From assembly GCA_021820525.1 (NCBI GenBank), contig JAKADM010000006.1:1-64000 (forward strand): a stretch of 64,000 bases of DNA, given 5' to 3'. This stretch comes from Thermoplasmata archaeon (GTDB taxonomy: Archaea; Thermoplasmatota; Thermoplasmata; Thermoplasmatales; Thermoplasmataceae). Under the pieces are notes generated by a model that was not told where the DNA came from, did no database searches, and was given only the letters and a program-made list of their open reading frames with translations. Shown one piece after another: positions 1 through 9,516 of the stretch; the first letter of the stretch is position 1, and the number at the start of each line of letters is the position of its first letter. A program made the translations under genes and the position numbers.

Positions 1-162
1 AGGAGAATAAAATACAGGATGAGCTTTGTGCAGTCAGAAAGGAAGAGGAAAGAGTTGAGGGAGAGAATGGAAAATATTACTCAGTCCTTACTGAAGCAAT
101 ATGCTGAAATCAGAAAATCCATGCTTGAAATAAGCGACAGATTACTGGAAGGTGAAAAATAA
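1..162 (+). CDS. C-terminal fragment of an unidentified protein
   Basis: The reading frame is open from the first base of the window and ends in TAA at 160-162, giving the last 53 residues of a protein whose start lies outside. The fragment is highly charged, rich in Arg, Lys and Glu, and looks helical, with a coiled-coil-like spacing of Leu/Ile/Met. It stops two bases before the moxR start codon, so it is probably the preceding gene of the MoxR/DUF58 operon. The family cannot be named from this piece. Confidence 0.7.
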   Translation, partial: RRIKYRMSFVQSERKRKELRERMENITQSLLKQYAEIRKSMLEISDRLLEGEK

Positions 163-164
163 TC

Positions 165-1133
165 ATGGTAGACAGAAATGACAAATTAGATCTTAATTAT
201 ATAAAAAACAATGTGAAGGCGATTTCCGATGAAATAGGTTCAAGGGTTATAGGAGCCCAGAACACCATAAAGTTCATGTTTATTGCCGTGGTAAGCAATA
301 ACCATATTTTGCTCGAAGGTGTCCCTGGGCTGGCAAAAACAATGCTTGCAAACGAATTCGCATCCCACCTGAAAATGCAGTTCAAGAGGGTTCAATTTAC
401 CCCAGATATGCTGCCTTCAGATGTTATGGGAAATATAGTTTTCAATCTTGAGACCAGAAAGATGGAGTTCAGGGAAGGTCCTGTTTTCACTAACGTAATG
501 CTCGCAGATGAAATCAATAGAACCCCAGCCAAAGTCCAATCTGCCCTTTTGGAAGCAATGGAGGAGAAGCATGTATCCGTTGGAGGAAACACATATCAAC
601 TTCCTTCGCCATTCTTCGTTATTGCAACTCAAAACCCCATAGAGCAGGAGGGAACATTTCCAATCGCGGAAGCACTCATGGACAGATTCCTTTTCAGAGT
701 AATATTAACCTATCCGGCACGCAATGATGAGGTGAGAATACTTAACAGGGAGTTTAAGAAAAGCGATACGCAAACATTCCTTGAACCCCAGACCATATTG
801 AGAATGCGGGAATATGTAAATGATGTATATGTATCGCAGGACATGAAGGAGTATATGGTAGATCTTATGAGGAGAACAAGGGAAAATAGCAAGGTATATG
901 TTGGTGCCAGCCCAAGAACTACCGCCAAGCTTTTAACTGCAAGCAAAGCCTGCGCCCTTGTTCACGGCAGGGATTATGTTGTACCGGAGGATCTATATTT
1001 CATAACTCCTTACCTCCTGAACCACAGATTAATATTGAAACCTGAAGCCTTGATGGATTCATCGGATAGCGGTGCGGATGCAGCCTTCAGGGTAATACAG
1101 GAGATAATTGGAGAGGTGCCAATACCTAAATGA
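165..1133 (+). CDS. MoxR-family AAA+ ATPase
   Basis: A 322-residue AAA+ ATPase of the MoxR type. Walker A (GVPGLAKT) lies at residues 52-59, Walker B with MLADEINR at about 112-119, and the sensor-1 region ATQNP at about 154-158, followed by the small alpha-helical lid domain. MoxR proteins are thought to act as chaperone-like ATPases that activate or insert metals into partner proteins, often together with VWA or DUF58 proteins. Here the stop overlaps the start of a DUF58 gene by four bases, the classic moxR-DUF58 pairing. The substrate is unknown. The start is the ATG two bases after the upstream gene. Confidence 0.95.
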   Translation: MVDRNDKLDLNYIKNNVKAISDEIGSRVIGAQNTIKFMFIAVVSNNHILLEGVPGLAKTMLANEFASHLKMQFKRVQFTPDMLPSDVMGNIVFNLETRKMEFREGPVFTNVMLADEINRTPAKVQSALLEAMEEKHVSVGGNTYQLPSPFFVIATQNPIEQEGTFPIAEALMDRFLFRVILTYPARNDEVRILNREFKKSDTQTFLEPQTILRMREYVNDVYVSQDMKEYMVDLMRRTRENSKVYVGASPRTTAKLLTASKACALVHGRDYVVPEDLYFITPYLLNHRLILKPEALMDSSDSGADAAFRVIQEIIGEVPIPK

Positions 1134-2452
1134 TAAAGAAAAGGGCGTATTCCATACTTGGCTTCCTGTTTCTGGGACTGGTCGAGTCACTGGTTTATGG
1201 CCTTTATGGATATGAAATACTCACCTTTTTTTTCATGGCATTGATATTTATCATAAGCGCAGACCTCATAATGCTTAATTCATCCACCTTTAAATCCATG
1301 AAAATGCTGAAAGTTAAGAGAAAGATGGGCAAATCAGAAATGAGGAAGGGTGAAAATATAAAGGTTGATCTTTTTTTCAGGAACGAGAGCAGACGAACAC
1401 TGAATTTTGTTTATTTTGACACCCTTCTAGACATCTTCCATCTTGAAGGGGATTACACTTCAAAGGTAAAAATCAAGCCAGGTGAGACAGTTCACAAAAC
1501 ATATTACATTTCACCCCAGGCCATAGGAAAATACAATGTCGGTCCGATCAAGGTGATCGCAAATGATGGCCTTGGTCTTGCTTTTATAGAATTTTACTCT
1601 AAGAAGATTGACGTTGCAAAGGTTGCCCCTTCCGCAAAGGATGTATTCACACAGAGAAGCGAAAGGGTCAGCAACCTTAGATTCACCACTGGCCTCCACA
1701 TATCCAGGAAGGCAGGGCAGGGTTACGATTTCTTTGGAATCAGGCAGTATAATGATTCGGATGATATGAGGCACGTCGCATGGAATCGTTATAATATATA
1801 CGGAAACGACGATCTCTTCGTTAAGGAATGGGAAGAGGAGAGGCACATAGATGTCATAATTGCAATGGATTACAGTGAAGGCAGCAATATAGGCTATGGG
1901 TCTTCGAGACTTTACGATTTCCTGGTATCTACAACAATGAATACGGCAAACATCATCCTTAAAAATCAGGACAGGGTTGGTTTTATACTGTTTTCATCAG
2001 ATCACCAGGTATATATTGAACCAACCTCAAGAAAGGATTCAATTGAAAAGCTGCAGAGGGAAGTATCTGAAATAAGGCCATCAGGCACATTTGCAATCGA
2101 TGAAGTTAATAAATATATAAAAAATAAGGTAAGGAAGAACGCACTCATAATGGTATATGCCTCACCAGGGTACGGAAAATTCAAGGGCAGTGAGGATAAG
2201 CGGTACTTGAAATCTGACAGGCAGGAATACTATTATATTATAGATCCACAGGGATTTTACGACACTCCTGATTCCATGGTGCTGAGGGAATACGAAGTAT
2301 CTCTAATTAAATTTGAGAGGAAGGCCATAGATATAAGTGTAAAGGCCTTCAGATCATTCGGCATAGTCGCAAGGGATGTTTATAAGGAAAAACTCCTTGC
2401 AACAACTTTGTCAGATTACATATCGGGAAGGAATGAAAACAGAGGTGCGTAA
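1130..2452 (+). CDS. DUF58 protein with N-terminal membrane anchor
   Basis: A 440-residue protein with two hydrophobic segments at about residues 9-24 and 29-50, a beta-rich middle part, and the DUF58 core including RQYNDSDDMRHVAWNRYN at about 205-222. The following stretch has a VWA/MIDAS-like DxSxGS pattern at about 247-252. DUF58 proteins nearly always lie beside MoxR ATPases and are inferred to be their substrate or partner at the membrane. The start ATG overlaps the moxR stop; its own stop overlaps the next start by one base (TAATG), so the genes are translationally coupled. Confidence 0.93.
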   Translation: MIKKRAYSILGFLFLGLVESLVYGLYGYEILTFFFMALIFIISADLIMLNSSTFKSMKMLKVKRKMGKSEMRKGENIKVDLFFRNESRRTLNFVYFDTLLDIFHLEGDYTSKVKIKPGETVHKTYYISPQAIGKYNVGPIKVIANDGLGLAFIEFYSKKIDVAKVAPSAKDVFTQRSERVSNLRFTTGLHISRKAGQGYDFFGIRQYNDSDDMRHVAWNRYNIYGNDDLFVKEWEEERHIDVIIAMDYSEGSNIGYGSSRLYDFLVSTTMNTANIILKNQDRVGFILFSSDHQVYIEPTSRKDSIEKLQREVSEIRPSGTFAIDEVNKYIKNKVRKNALIMVYASPGYGKFKGSEDKRYLKSDRQEYYYIIDPQGFYDTPDSMVLREYEVSLIKFERKAIDISVKAFRSFGIVARDVYKEKLLATTLSDYISGRNENRGA

Positions 2453-3315
2453 TGAAAAGGGATACAGTTTACATTTTTATTACAAACATCTTAATCATGC
2501 TGCCCTCCATAAGCATGTTCGCATATGATTTCCCAAAGGAGTATCATTACTGGGATTATTTGTGGTATCTTTTTTTCATATTACCTGTATTGAAGTATAT
2601 TTCTCCAACCAGGATAAGGAGGCTTATATACCCATTGAGCATTATAATTATCCTTTCCTATGTGCTTTTGAGTGAACTTATACAGCTTTACAGGGTTTCA
2701 TTCTTTCTGTCAAACTATTTTTACGTGGATTTTTCGTCTCAGAATATCACTGTAATTTCCTATACAATTTCATCTGCCGTGGCCTTTCCCTTCATTGTCG
2801 AGGGAATAATGGCAAAAACACCACAGGGAACCATAGGATATCTCATTGCTTCATCCACATCAACCATATATTTCATAACGGCGCTCTATCTTGTTTCACT
2901 CTTTCACGGTTCTCTTTCCAGTAATGCATTCTTCTATTCCTATAACATCACAGGCTATTTGATTTTCTACAATCTTTATCTTCTGGCGTCCCAGGGGAAT
3001 GAGTTCATTACCCTTCTGATCAGGCCATCCCCATTCATAGAAAATCTTCTTACAGTAACCTTCATGATATCGATCATCGGTTTAATCGCGAGGCTCTATC
3101 TCCAGAACCAGGAGATTAACAGGCAGCCCCTGGAAAACATGGCCTATCCAATATTTTATGGTTCCATAATAGCACTGGCAGTTACATTGCTTCTTGGAAA
3201 GCTTTCCTTTACCTATTATGGCATATTACTGATGGCCATATTCCTCATTGCCACAGTTGTTATTGCAAGACACGGAAATAAAAAGGATAATTATGAAATC
3301 GGCGATATGGAATAG
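2452..3315 (+). CDS. Multi-pass membrane protein of the MoxR/DUF58 operon
   Basis: A 287-residue protein made almost entirely of hydrophobic segments, about eight by eye, and ending in a short charged tail. I recognise no family. It is the third gene of a tightly packed run (one-base overlap with the DUF58 gene). Together with the upstream gene fragment this suggests a membrane complex served by the MoxR ATPase. In other prokaryotes the third gene of such loci is often a membrane protein of the DUF4129 or transglutaminase type, but no transglutaminase motif is visible here. Confidence 0.85.
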   Translation: MKRDTVYIFITNILIMLPSISMFAYDFPKEYHYWDYLWYLFFILPVLKYISPTRIRRLIYPLSIIIILSYVLLSELIQLYRVSFFLSNYFYVDFSSQNITVISYTISSAVAFPFIVEGIMAKTPQGTIGYLIASSTSTIYFITALYLVSLFHGSLSSNAFFYSYNITGYLIFYNLYLLASQGNEFITLLIRPSPFIENLLTVTFMISIIGLIARLYLQNQEINRQPLENMAYPIFYGSIIALAVTLLLGKLSFTYYGILLMAIFLIATVVIARHGNKKDNYEIGDME

Positions 3316-3316
3316 T

Positions 3317-4588
3317 ATGAATGAAGATCATATAAGGCTCGAATCGGTAAATTTTTACGACAGCTCCACAGGTACATTTAAATTTGGAGACATTTCCGTT
3401 AGAAATGGTGTAATAGAAAGCATAAGTGAGAAGAACATTGAAGAAAGATCGGAAATATTTGTGATTCCAGGGCTGGTAAATACTCATACCCATATTGCAA
3501 TGTCCAGATTCAGAGGGCTTCTGGACGACATGGATCTGGAGCATTTTCTTATTAAAACCTTTGATCTGGACAGAGACAGAACGGATGATGACATATATCA
3601 CAGTTCTATAATTGGGATGTACGAACTAATAATGAATGGAGTAACATCCTTCATGGATCTATACTATTCCGAAAATATTATAGCCATGGCTGCAAGCGAT
3701 ATGGGCATAAGGGCATTCCTTTCCTGGGTAACCCTGGATCCCGACAAGACTACACAAAAAGGAAATCCACTGGATAACGCAGAGAACTTTATTAAGGAGT
3801 TTTCAGGAAAAAAGGGTGGATATGTGAATCCATCCATTGGAATTCAGGGCGTATATGTGGCTTCAATGGACAATATATCCCTGGCAGGGGACATTTCAAG
3901 GCGATACAATACCGTCCTGCATATGCACCTTGCAGAAACCAGAAAGGAGGTTTATGATTACATGGATGAGCATGGAAAAAGGCCTGCTCTGGATCTTCTG
4001 GATCACAATTTAATAGATAACAGGACCAATATGGCCCACTGTGTGTGGCTGACAAAGGAGGAGATTGAGAAAATCGGAAAGGCGAGAGGAAATGTTTCAT
4101 GGAACTCTGTGAGCAACCACAAGCTTGGGGTTGGAGGGGTTCCGGCCATACCTGAACTTATGGAATCAGGAGCAAATATAGGTCTGGGTACAGACAGCAA
4201 TGGAAGCAACAATTCTCTTAATTTACTTGAAACAGCCAAACATGGGTCCCTGGCAATAAAGAATTCAAGATGGGATGCATCAGTCCTTACCTCGAGGCAG
4301 ATTTTTCATATGCTTACGGAATCCGGAGGAAAAAGTACAGGCATGAAGGATCTTGGTAAAATTAAAGTGGGTGCGCCTGCCGATCTCCTTGTAATCGATG
4401 GAAACAACTATTCATTGAACATGGCCAGGAGTTCTGATTTTATAAACGATCTTGTGTATAGCATGAGTCCATCGGCCATCCGGGATGTGATAATCAACGG
4501 AAAATTTGTTAAAAAAGATTTTAAAATTCAGGATGAAATTGAGAAAAAATACAGGGAATCAGTGAAATGGATCAGGGAAAGATTTTAA
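3317..4588 (+). CDS. Amidohydrolase, SAH/MTA/5'-deoxyadenosine deaminase-like (ATZ/TRZ family)
   Basis: A metal-dependent amidohydrolase of about 423 residues. The metal-binding HxH is in NTHTHIAMSRF, a further His in HMHLAETRKEV, another in MAHCVWLTKEE, and the catalytic Asp in GLGTDSNGSNN. This is the pattern of the ATZ/TRZ family, which includes MtaD/DadD deaminases acting on S-adenosylhomocysteine, methylthioadenosine or 5'-deoxyadenosine. The frame is open from 3248, and an in-frame ATG at 3293 overlaps the membrane gene; I chose the ATG at 3317, one base after the upstream stop, because family members start close to that point. The exact substrate cannot be read from sequence. Its stop abuts the stop of pheS. 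Confidence 0.85.
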   Translation: MNEDHIRLESVNFYDSSTGTFKFGDISVRNGVIESISEKNIEERSEIFVIPGLVNTHTHIAMSRFRGLLDDMDLEHFLIKTFDLDRDRTDDDIYHSSIIGMYELIMNGVTSFMDLYYSENIIAMAASDMGIRAFLSWVTLDPDKTTQKGNPLDNAENFIKEFSGKKGGYVNPSIGIQGVYVASMDNISLAGDISRRYNTVLHMHLAETRKEVYDYMDEHGKRPALDLLDHNLIDNRTNMAHCVWLTKEEIEKIGKARGNVSWNSVSNHKLGVGGVPAIPELMESGANIGLGTDSNGSNNSLNLLETAKHGSLAIKNSRWDASVLTSRQIFHMLTESGGKSTGMKDLGKIKVGAPADLLVIDGNNYSLNMARSSDFINDLVYSMSPSAIRDVIINGKFVKKDFKIQDEIEKKYRESVKWIRERF

Positions 4589-6061
4589 TCATACCCTGAT
4601 CCTGTAATTTCTAAGCCATTCCAGGTCACTGTTGTAAATTCCCCTGATATCCTTAAGGTCGCTGTAAAGCATTGCAAGTCTTTCAAGGCCAAGCCCCCAG
4701 GCAATTACGGGGTATTTTAATCCAAGGATTTCTCTCACTTCCCCCCTTATTACACCCGATCCGCCCATTTCCACCTCTTTCCCATCTATTTTAACAATCA
4801 CATCCATGCTTGGTTCGGTATATGGATAATAGGATGGTACAAGTTCTATGCTGTCAAATCCGAGGGAACCGTAAAATTTTCTCAGCAGCCATTTGAGTGT
4901 CTGAAGATTTGCGTTTTTGCTGTATATTGCCCCTTCTACCTGATGAAACTCAGCCAGATGTTTCCAGTCAACGCTTTCATGCCTGAAAACACGGTCCACG
5001 GAAAACACAGCCTTTTCAACATCAGGTTCTTTCCATAAGGCCCTCATGGTACTTGCGGTTGTGTGTGTCCTCAAAACCTTCTTCTTAGCCTCATCCATGG
5101 ACCAGTCAATTCCCCAGCCTGAATGTCCTTCCGTTCCATTTTTATGTATCTTTCCAGCCCTTTCAAACAGTTTCAAATATTCATACTGGATTTTTTCTTC
5201 ACCGGTTTCAAGGTAAAATGTGTCCTGCATATCCCTTGCAGGGTGGTTCTGAGGTATGAAAAGGGCATCCATGTTCCAGCCCGTGTAGTCCACATATTGA
5301 TCCCTTATTTCCTGAAAGCCCATTGAAGCAAATATCTGCCTGATCTCTTCAATCAGTACATTTAAGGGATGGTAACCTGATCTCTCCTTCCTCTCCCCCG
5401 GAAGATTGAGATCATAGGACCTGAATTTGAAATTTTTATACGCCCCACTGGATATCAATTCTGGAGTGAGTTCCCCAATGGTCTTTTCCTTATTCAGTTC
5501 CTTAAGGGCCTGAAGGCCCATTTCATTTATTTTCAGAATCCTTGTTCTTTTAATTTTTTTCTCGATCAATCCCGATCTTTTCAGAAGGTTTTCAATCTCC
5601 CCGTTGTTTTCCTCTGCAATTTCCTTCCCACCTAAAATTGCGTTTAAGATATTTTGTCTCTCCTTAAGTTTTTCATAAATTTTTTCATCATTTACCCATT
5701 TCAGTTTGCCATCAGACGGTCTCAAGCCAAGCTTTGCCAGCTGGGCCATTGCAATTTTTCCGTCCTTTTCTCCAATGGCATCCATGATCTCTTCTATTTT
5801 CATCTCCTTCCTTTCCATGAGCATTTCGAATATTCTCATTTCGGGAAGGCCTGTCTTTGAAAATCTATTTGCATCTTCACCGGGCACCATTTCATAATTT
5901 TCCTTGAATTTAATTTCTATCAGGCCCTTCTTTTCCAGCCAGGAAACTGCACTTCTTACCGCCTCTGGAGTTTCTCCTTCTTTGAGGATCTGGTTCTCAT
6001 CTATTTCTGAACCATTCTCCAGTATTTTCAAAATATTTGATTCAGATTCGCTTAATTCCAC
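4589..6061 (-). CDS. pheS: Phenylalanyl-tRNA synthetase alpha subunit
   Basis: Catalytic alpha subunit of the alpha2-beta2 synthetase, 490 residues, the longer archaeal/eukaryotic type. The N-terminal ~200 residues contain winged-helix-like tRNA-binding domains, followed by the class II catalytic core with motif 2 (HTTASTMRAL), the EPSMDV segment and motif 3 (GLGLERLAMLY). The beta subunit gene pheT is not adjacent and is not in this window. A TATA-like element around 6083-6088 lies about 25 bases upstream of the ATG, suggesting a leaderless transcript. The stop is immediately next to the stop of the convergent amidohydrolase. Confidence 0.97.
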   Translation of the reverse strand: MELSESESNILKILENGSEIDENQILKEGETPEAVRSAVSWLEKKGLIEIKFKENYEMVPGEDANRFSKTGLPEMRIFEMLMERKEMKIEEIMDAIGEKDGKIAMAQLAKLGLRPSDGKLKWVNDEKIYEKLKERQNILNAILGGKEIAEENNGEIENLLKRSGLIEKKIKRTRILKINEMGLQALKELNKEKTIGELTPELISSGAYKNFKFRSYDLNLPGERKERSGYHPLNVLIEEIRQIFASMGFQEIRDQYVDYTGWNMDALFIPQNHPARDMQDTFYLETGEEKIQYEYLKLFERAGKIHKNGTEGHSGWGIDWSMDEAKKKVLRTHTTASTMRALWKEPDVEKAVFSVDRVFRHESVDWKHLAEFHQVEGAIYSKNANLQTLKWLLRKFYGSLGFDSIELVPSYYPYTEPSMDVIVKIDGKEVEMGGSGVIRGEVREILGLKYPVIAWGLGLERLAMLYSDLKDIRGIYNSDLEWLRNYRIRV

Positions 6062-6140
6062 AATCTGTTAGATTTTTTTCATTTAAATACTTTCTTTATT
6101 CTGCAGTACACAGCTTTTAATCCTGTTTCTTATTATGTGA

Positions 6141-6899
6141 TTGTTGAAAGAGATTGAAATTGAAAGGAATGTATACATTACTGATCTTTATTGCATATAC
6201 CTTGCGGACATATCCGCAGCTGTGATTTCTGACCTGCACCTTGGTTTTGAGGAGGAGATGAATCTTAATGGGCTTTTCCTCCCAAAGCTTCAGAGGGATC
6301 ATGTGGAAAAAATAGTGGACAAAATCCTTGAAAGATACTCTCCAGAACATATTTTCATAAACGGAGATTTCAAGCAGGAGTTTAGGAGAAATTTACCACA
6401 GGAATGGGATGATGTTATCCATTTTATAGATCGTTTCTCGGATCAAACAGATCTTGTTTTTATAAGGGGAAATCATGATAATTTCCTGCAGACAATACTG
6501 AGCAAGAGAAATATAACAGGTCTGGATGTGTATGAAGATGAAAGGTACTATATTTATCACGGAGACAGAGACATGGGAATAAAGAAAATTACCATACTTG
6601 GGCACGAGCATCCTTCAATTGTTCTCAGAGACAGGGTTGGCGGAATATTCAAGCTTCCGGCCTTCGTTTACGGTCCAGAGGAACATATCATTATAACGCC
6701 GGCAATGAGTTTCTTTTCCTCTGGAACAGATATAACCCAATCCCTTCTCAGTGACGATCATTTCACCCCTTCTTTAAAAAATATGAAGGATAAGAAGTTC
6801 AGGGCATTTGGGATAACTGATGATTTTGGTCTTGTCGATTTCGGCTTTCTTTTGGATCTTCAAAGGAAAAATCTTTCTGATCAGATTCATCGTCGCTGA
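6141..6899 (+). CDS. Calcineurin-like metallophosphoesterase (archaeal ICC-like, COG1407 type)
   Basis: A 252-residue metallophosphoesterase with the usual metal ligands in order: SDLHLGFEEE, INGDFKQE, RGNHDNF and LGHEHPS. It resembles the archaeal SbcD-related/ICC-like group; the substrate is unknown. No ATG is available near the N-terminus; the start is TTG at 6141 (a second TTG follows directly), about 25 bases after a TATA-like stretch at 6112-6119. The last 101 bases overlap the 3' end of hemA on the other strand. The C-terminus ends in the family-like VDFGFLLDL, so the overlap is not an annotation artefact on this side. Confidence 0.88.
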   Translation: MLKEIEIERNVYITDLYCIYLADISAAVISDLHLGFEEEMNLNGLFLPKLQRDHVEKIVDKILERYSPEHIFINGDFKQEFRRNLPQEWDDVIHFIDRFSDQTDLVFIRGNHDNFLQTILSKRNITGLDVYEDERYYIYHGDRDMGIKKITILGHEHPSIVLRDRVGGIFKLPAFVYGPEEHIIITPAMSFFSSGTDITQSLLSDDHFTPSLKNMKDKKFRAFGITDDFGLVDFGFLLDLQRKNLSDQIHRR

Positions 6900-8076
6900 A
6901 ATCTGAGGCGGAATCAAGAAAATCCCTTACGCTCTCAGTTTTCCCCTCTCTGATCATTCTTTTCAGGGCAAGGGTTTGAGGTGCAAGAATCTTATTGATG
7001 AAGGAATTTCCCATCACAATAAGTGTTTCAGAAGGATCCTTTCCGGCTGCTATGGCTGCATTATATTTCACTATCTCATCTTCCATGATGGATCTTGCCC
7101 TTCCGTAGATTTCGGATATGTAGCCTTCGATCTCCCCTTCTGCTATTTTTGTGTATATCTTGTCCATTTCCTTTCTTATAATTTCCTCTGCCAGCACTAT
7201 ATCTTTTTCCTTCCTTTTCCTGTTTTCTTCCATGATTTGGTTGGCCATTTCAAGGTTTAGCAGTTCTACAGAAGGATTAATGAAATTTTCATCTATATTC
7301 TTTGGGTTGGAAATATCCACGAGAAGCATTTTCTTACTAATCTTTTCAATTTCACCCTTTTCAACAAGGATCGTTTTGGATGTGGTCGCAGTTATTATAA
7401 CATCGCACTCCTCTATTATTGTCGGTATATCAAGGGTTTTTCTGAAATTTACATCAAACAGATCCGCAAGTTCCTTACCAGCATCTTCATTCCTTCCATA
7501 GATGGTTACAATGGGATTTTCCTCCTTCTTCAAATATTTCACTATGGTTGCAGCCATCTTTCCTGTTCCTATGATTCCTATGCGTTTCGAATTAATGAGT
7601 CCTCTCTTTCCTATCTGGTCTATCATTATGGACGGAATGGAAACCTTTCCATGGGATATCTCCGTTTTCTCCCTTATCTCCTTTCCAAGTTTAATCGCCC
7701 TGTGGAACACCATGGAAAGGAACTTGTTGCTTCTCCCATCCTTTATTGCCTGTTCCATAGCCTCCTTAATCTGCCTTAATATCTCATTTTCTCCGACAGA
7801 CATGGACTCAAGGCCTGCAGAAACACGGAGTATATGTCTGATTGCATCCTCTCCCCTTAAAAATTTTGATCCGGGAAAGATGTCATCATCAAAAATAACA
7901 TCTGAATCATAATATATTTCAAGCCTGTTACAGGTCCTCAGAATGATCCTTTTTTCAACACCCTTTGAAGAAAGCCTGGCCTGAAGATCCTCGTCATAGA
8001 TTTTCAATACTTTCTCAAGTGAGTTGTCGCCCGTCCTGAAATCCCACATTATTACCTTTAAATCAGAAACTAACAC
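6799..8076 (-). CDS. hemA: Glutamyl-tRNA reductase
   Basis: First committed enzyme of the C5 route to tetrapyrroles: reduces glutamyl-tRNA to glutamate-1-semialdehyde with NADPH. The catalytic cysteine is in LRTCNRLEIYYD (Cys at about 49), followed by GLESMSVGENEIL, the Rossmann segment IGIIGTGKMAA and the C-terminal dimerisation domain. At 425 residues it is of normal length. The start is GTG. The last ~34 residues are acidic and polar, look disordered, and lie in the 101-base overlap with the convergent phosphoesterase. No other hem gene is in the window. Confidence 0.95.
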   Translation of the reverse strand: MLVSDLKVIMWDFRTGDNSLEKVLKIYDEDLQARLSSKGVEKRIILRTCNRLEIYYDSDVIFDDDIFPGSKFLRGEDAIRHILRVSAGLESMSVGENEILRQIKEAMEQAIKDGRSNKFLSMVFHRAIKLGKEIREKTEISHGKVSIPSIMIDQIGKRGLINSKRIGIIGTGKMAATIVKYLKKEENPIVTIYGRNEDAGKELADLFDVNFRKTLDIPTIIEECDVIITATTSKTILVEKGEIEKISKKMLLVDISNPKNIDENFINPSVELLNLEMANQIMEENRKRKEKDIVLAEEIIRKEMDKIYTKIAEGEIEGYISEIYGRARSIMEDEIVKYNAAIAAGKDPSETLIVMGNSFINKILAPQTLALKRMIREGKTESVRDFLDSASDFSDDESDQKDFSFEDPKESRNRQDQNHQLSQMP

Positions 8077-8265
8077 ATAATCCTCCTCACTATATCATCG
8101 GTTATATACGGTATTAAAAAGGAGCAATTAAGTTTTTACTTTCAATTACTTCAATATATTTGGATTTTCTTTTGTTTTTCTTGATAATAATTAAAAACAA
8201 TTTACAGAGATTTTACTGTCATAGAAAAATTAGATTTAGTTTCAAGCTATTGTCATTGGAAGAAA

Positions 8266-9423
8266 TTGTCCAGGGAAGAATTTTTGTTAAAGCTGAAAGA
8301 TGATAGGAAATTCCTTAAGGAATCGAATGAACACATTAACAAAATAATGGAAATGATGGAAAAGGGATACGATAATGATAAAATCAGAGGTGCCTTCAGG
8401 AAAACAAAATATTTGGAAGAAATGACTGAATTTGCAAAATCAAGAATAAAGGTCAGGAGGAAGTTTTCAAGATATGATCAGCTATGGATGGATACCTATT
8501 CGGCATCCTATTCCACGCCGGAGATTCCAGCAATTTACAGGTCTGAAAAACTCAGAGGGAGAAAAATACTGGATGCAGGTTCCGGAGCGGGAATGCAATC
8601 CATTTTCTTTTCCACAAATTCAAAGGTAACAGGTGTTGATCTGAACATGGAGAGAGTTTACATGGCCCAATTAAATGCCATGGCCTATGATAGTAATGCA
8701 AATTTTATTCATGGAGATATTTTCCAATTAGGTGATGTGGGTGGAAAGTACGATACGGTTTTCAGTGATCCTCTGCGAGGAAAAACATCAGAAGAAAGGT
8801 TTCTGGAGGAGCTTAGCCCCAATCCTCTGGACATTTTGGAGTATTTTTCAGGGGTTGTGGGAAATTTCGTTTTTGATCTTCCACCCATGATAAGGCAGGA
8901 TAAGCTTTCAAGATTGAACGGTGAACTTGAGTATCTTTCTCTGAATGGCGCACTGCAGAGGCTTACAAGCTACAGTGGTTCGGAGAGGAAATATTCGGCT
9001 GTAATGCTCCCATCAGGTTTAAGTTTCAGTTCGCCAAAGGTTGACAAAAATGAGGACACAGGGGGAAACTGGTCGGAAATCCTATTTGTCCCTGATCCGT
9101 CACTCTTTTATTCCCACCTTGAAAATCAATATTGCTTGAGCAAAGGAATGAAGCCTGTACAGAGGGAAAAGAGAAAGTCTATTTTCACCGCTGAAGGGAG
9201 CATTGCCGATTCAATGGGGGAATATTTCAGGGTTGTCAAATCAGGGGATTATGAGGTCATCAAAAAATTCCTTAAGGGGAGCAAATTCGGGAAAATATAC
9301 CTTAAATATGATTCTCCAGATTATTATGGGGAAAAGAACAATCTGGAAAATGGATTGACAGGAAACCATAGTGGGTACATTTTCAAAATAAGGGAAGAAT
9401 TTGTGTTGTGTGAAAAGATATAA
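8266..9423 (+). CDS. Class I SAM-dependent methyltransferase with THUMP-like C-terminus
   Basis: A 385-residue protein. AdoMet motif I (ILDAGSGAGM) lies at residues 101-110, an acidic motif II in VTGVDLNMER at about 121-130, and FSDPLRG at about 166-172 takes the place of the DPPR signature seen in THUMP-like methyltransferases. Residues 1-90 are helical and charged; the C-terminal ~150 residues resemble the THUMP-like extension of this group. An RNA substrate is likely by family but unproven. The only good start is TTG at 8266. It stands alone between hemA and a small surface protein. Confidence 0.75.
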   Translation: MSREEFLLKLKDDRKFLKESNEHINKIMEMMEKGYDNDKIRGAFRKTKYLEEMTEFAKSRIKVRRKFSRYDQLWMDTYSASYSTPEIPAIYRSEKLRGRKILDAGSGAGMQSIFFSTNSKVTGVDLNMERVYMAQLNAMAYDSNANFIHGDIFQLGDVGGKYDTVFSDPLRGKTSEERFLEELSPNPLDILEYFSGVVGNFVFDLPPMIRQDKLSRLNGELEYLSLNGALQRLTSYSGSERKYSAVMLPSGLSFSSPKVDKNEDTGGNWSEILFVPDPSLFYSHLENQYCLSKGMKPVQREKRKSIFTAEGSIADSMGEYFRVVKSGDYEVIKKFLKGSKFGKIYLKYDSPDYYGEKNNLENGLTGNHSGYIFKIREEFVLCEKI

Positions 9424-9485
9424 TGAAATTTAGTTTTCTTATAAATAAGTGGTAAAGATTAATTTTGTAAAAATAGCTAAAACAT

Positions 9486-9500
9486 TTTTTTATATTTATA
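9486..9500 (+). promoter_or_regulatory. TATA-like element of the small surface protein gene
   Basis: A T/A-rich box (ttttttatatttata) centred about 25 bases before the ATG at 9517, as expected for an archaeal TATA box with a leaderless or nearly leaderless transcript. Confidence 0.5.
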
Positions 9501-9516
9501 TTTGCAATTATGAATC

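Noticed and set aside
1511-1846. Long antisense frames inside DUF58, and similar ones in pheS, hemA, kdpB, acs, Lhr and others
   Set aside because: They lie wholly inside well-identified genes, have no protein-like composition and no promoter or ribosome-binding site.
3248-3316. Upstream start of the amidohydrolase at 3248
   Set aside because: It would overlap the membrane protein gene by 68 bases and add residues that do not look like the family start; the ATG at 3317 is adjacent to the stop.
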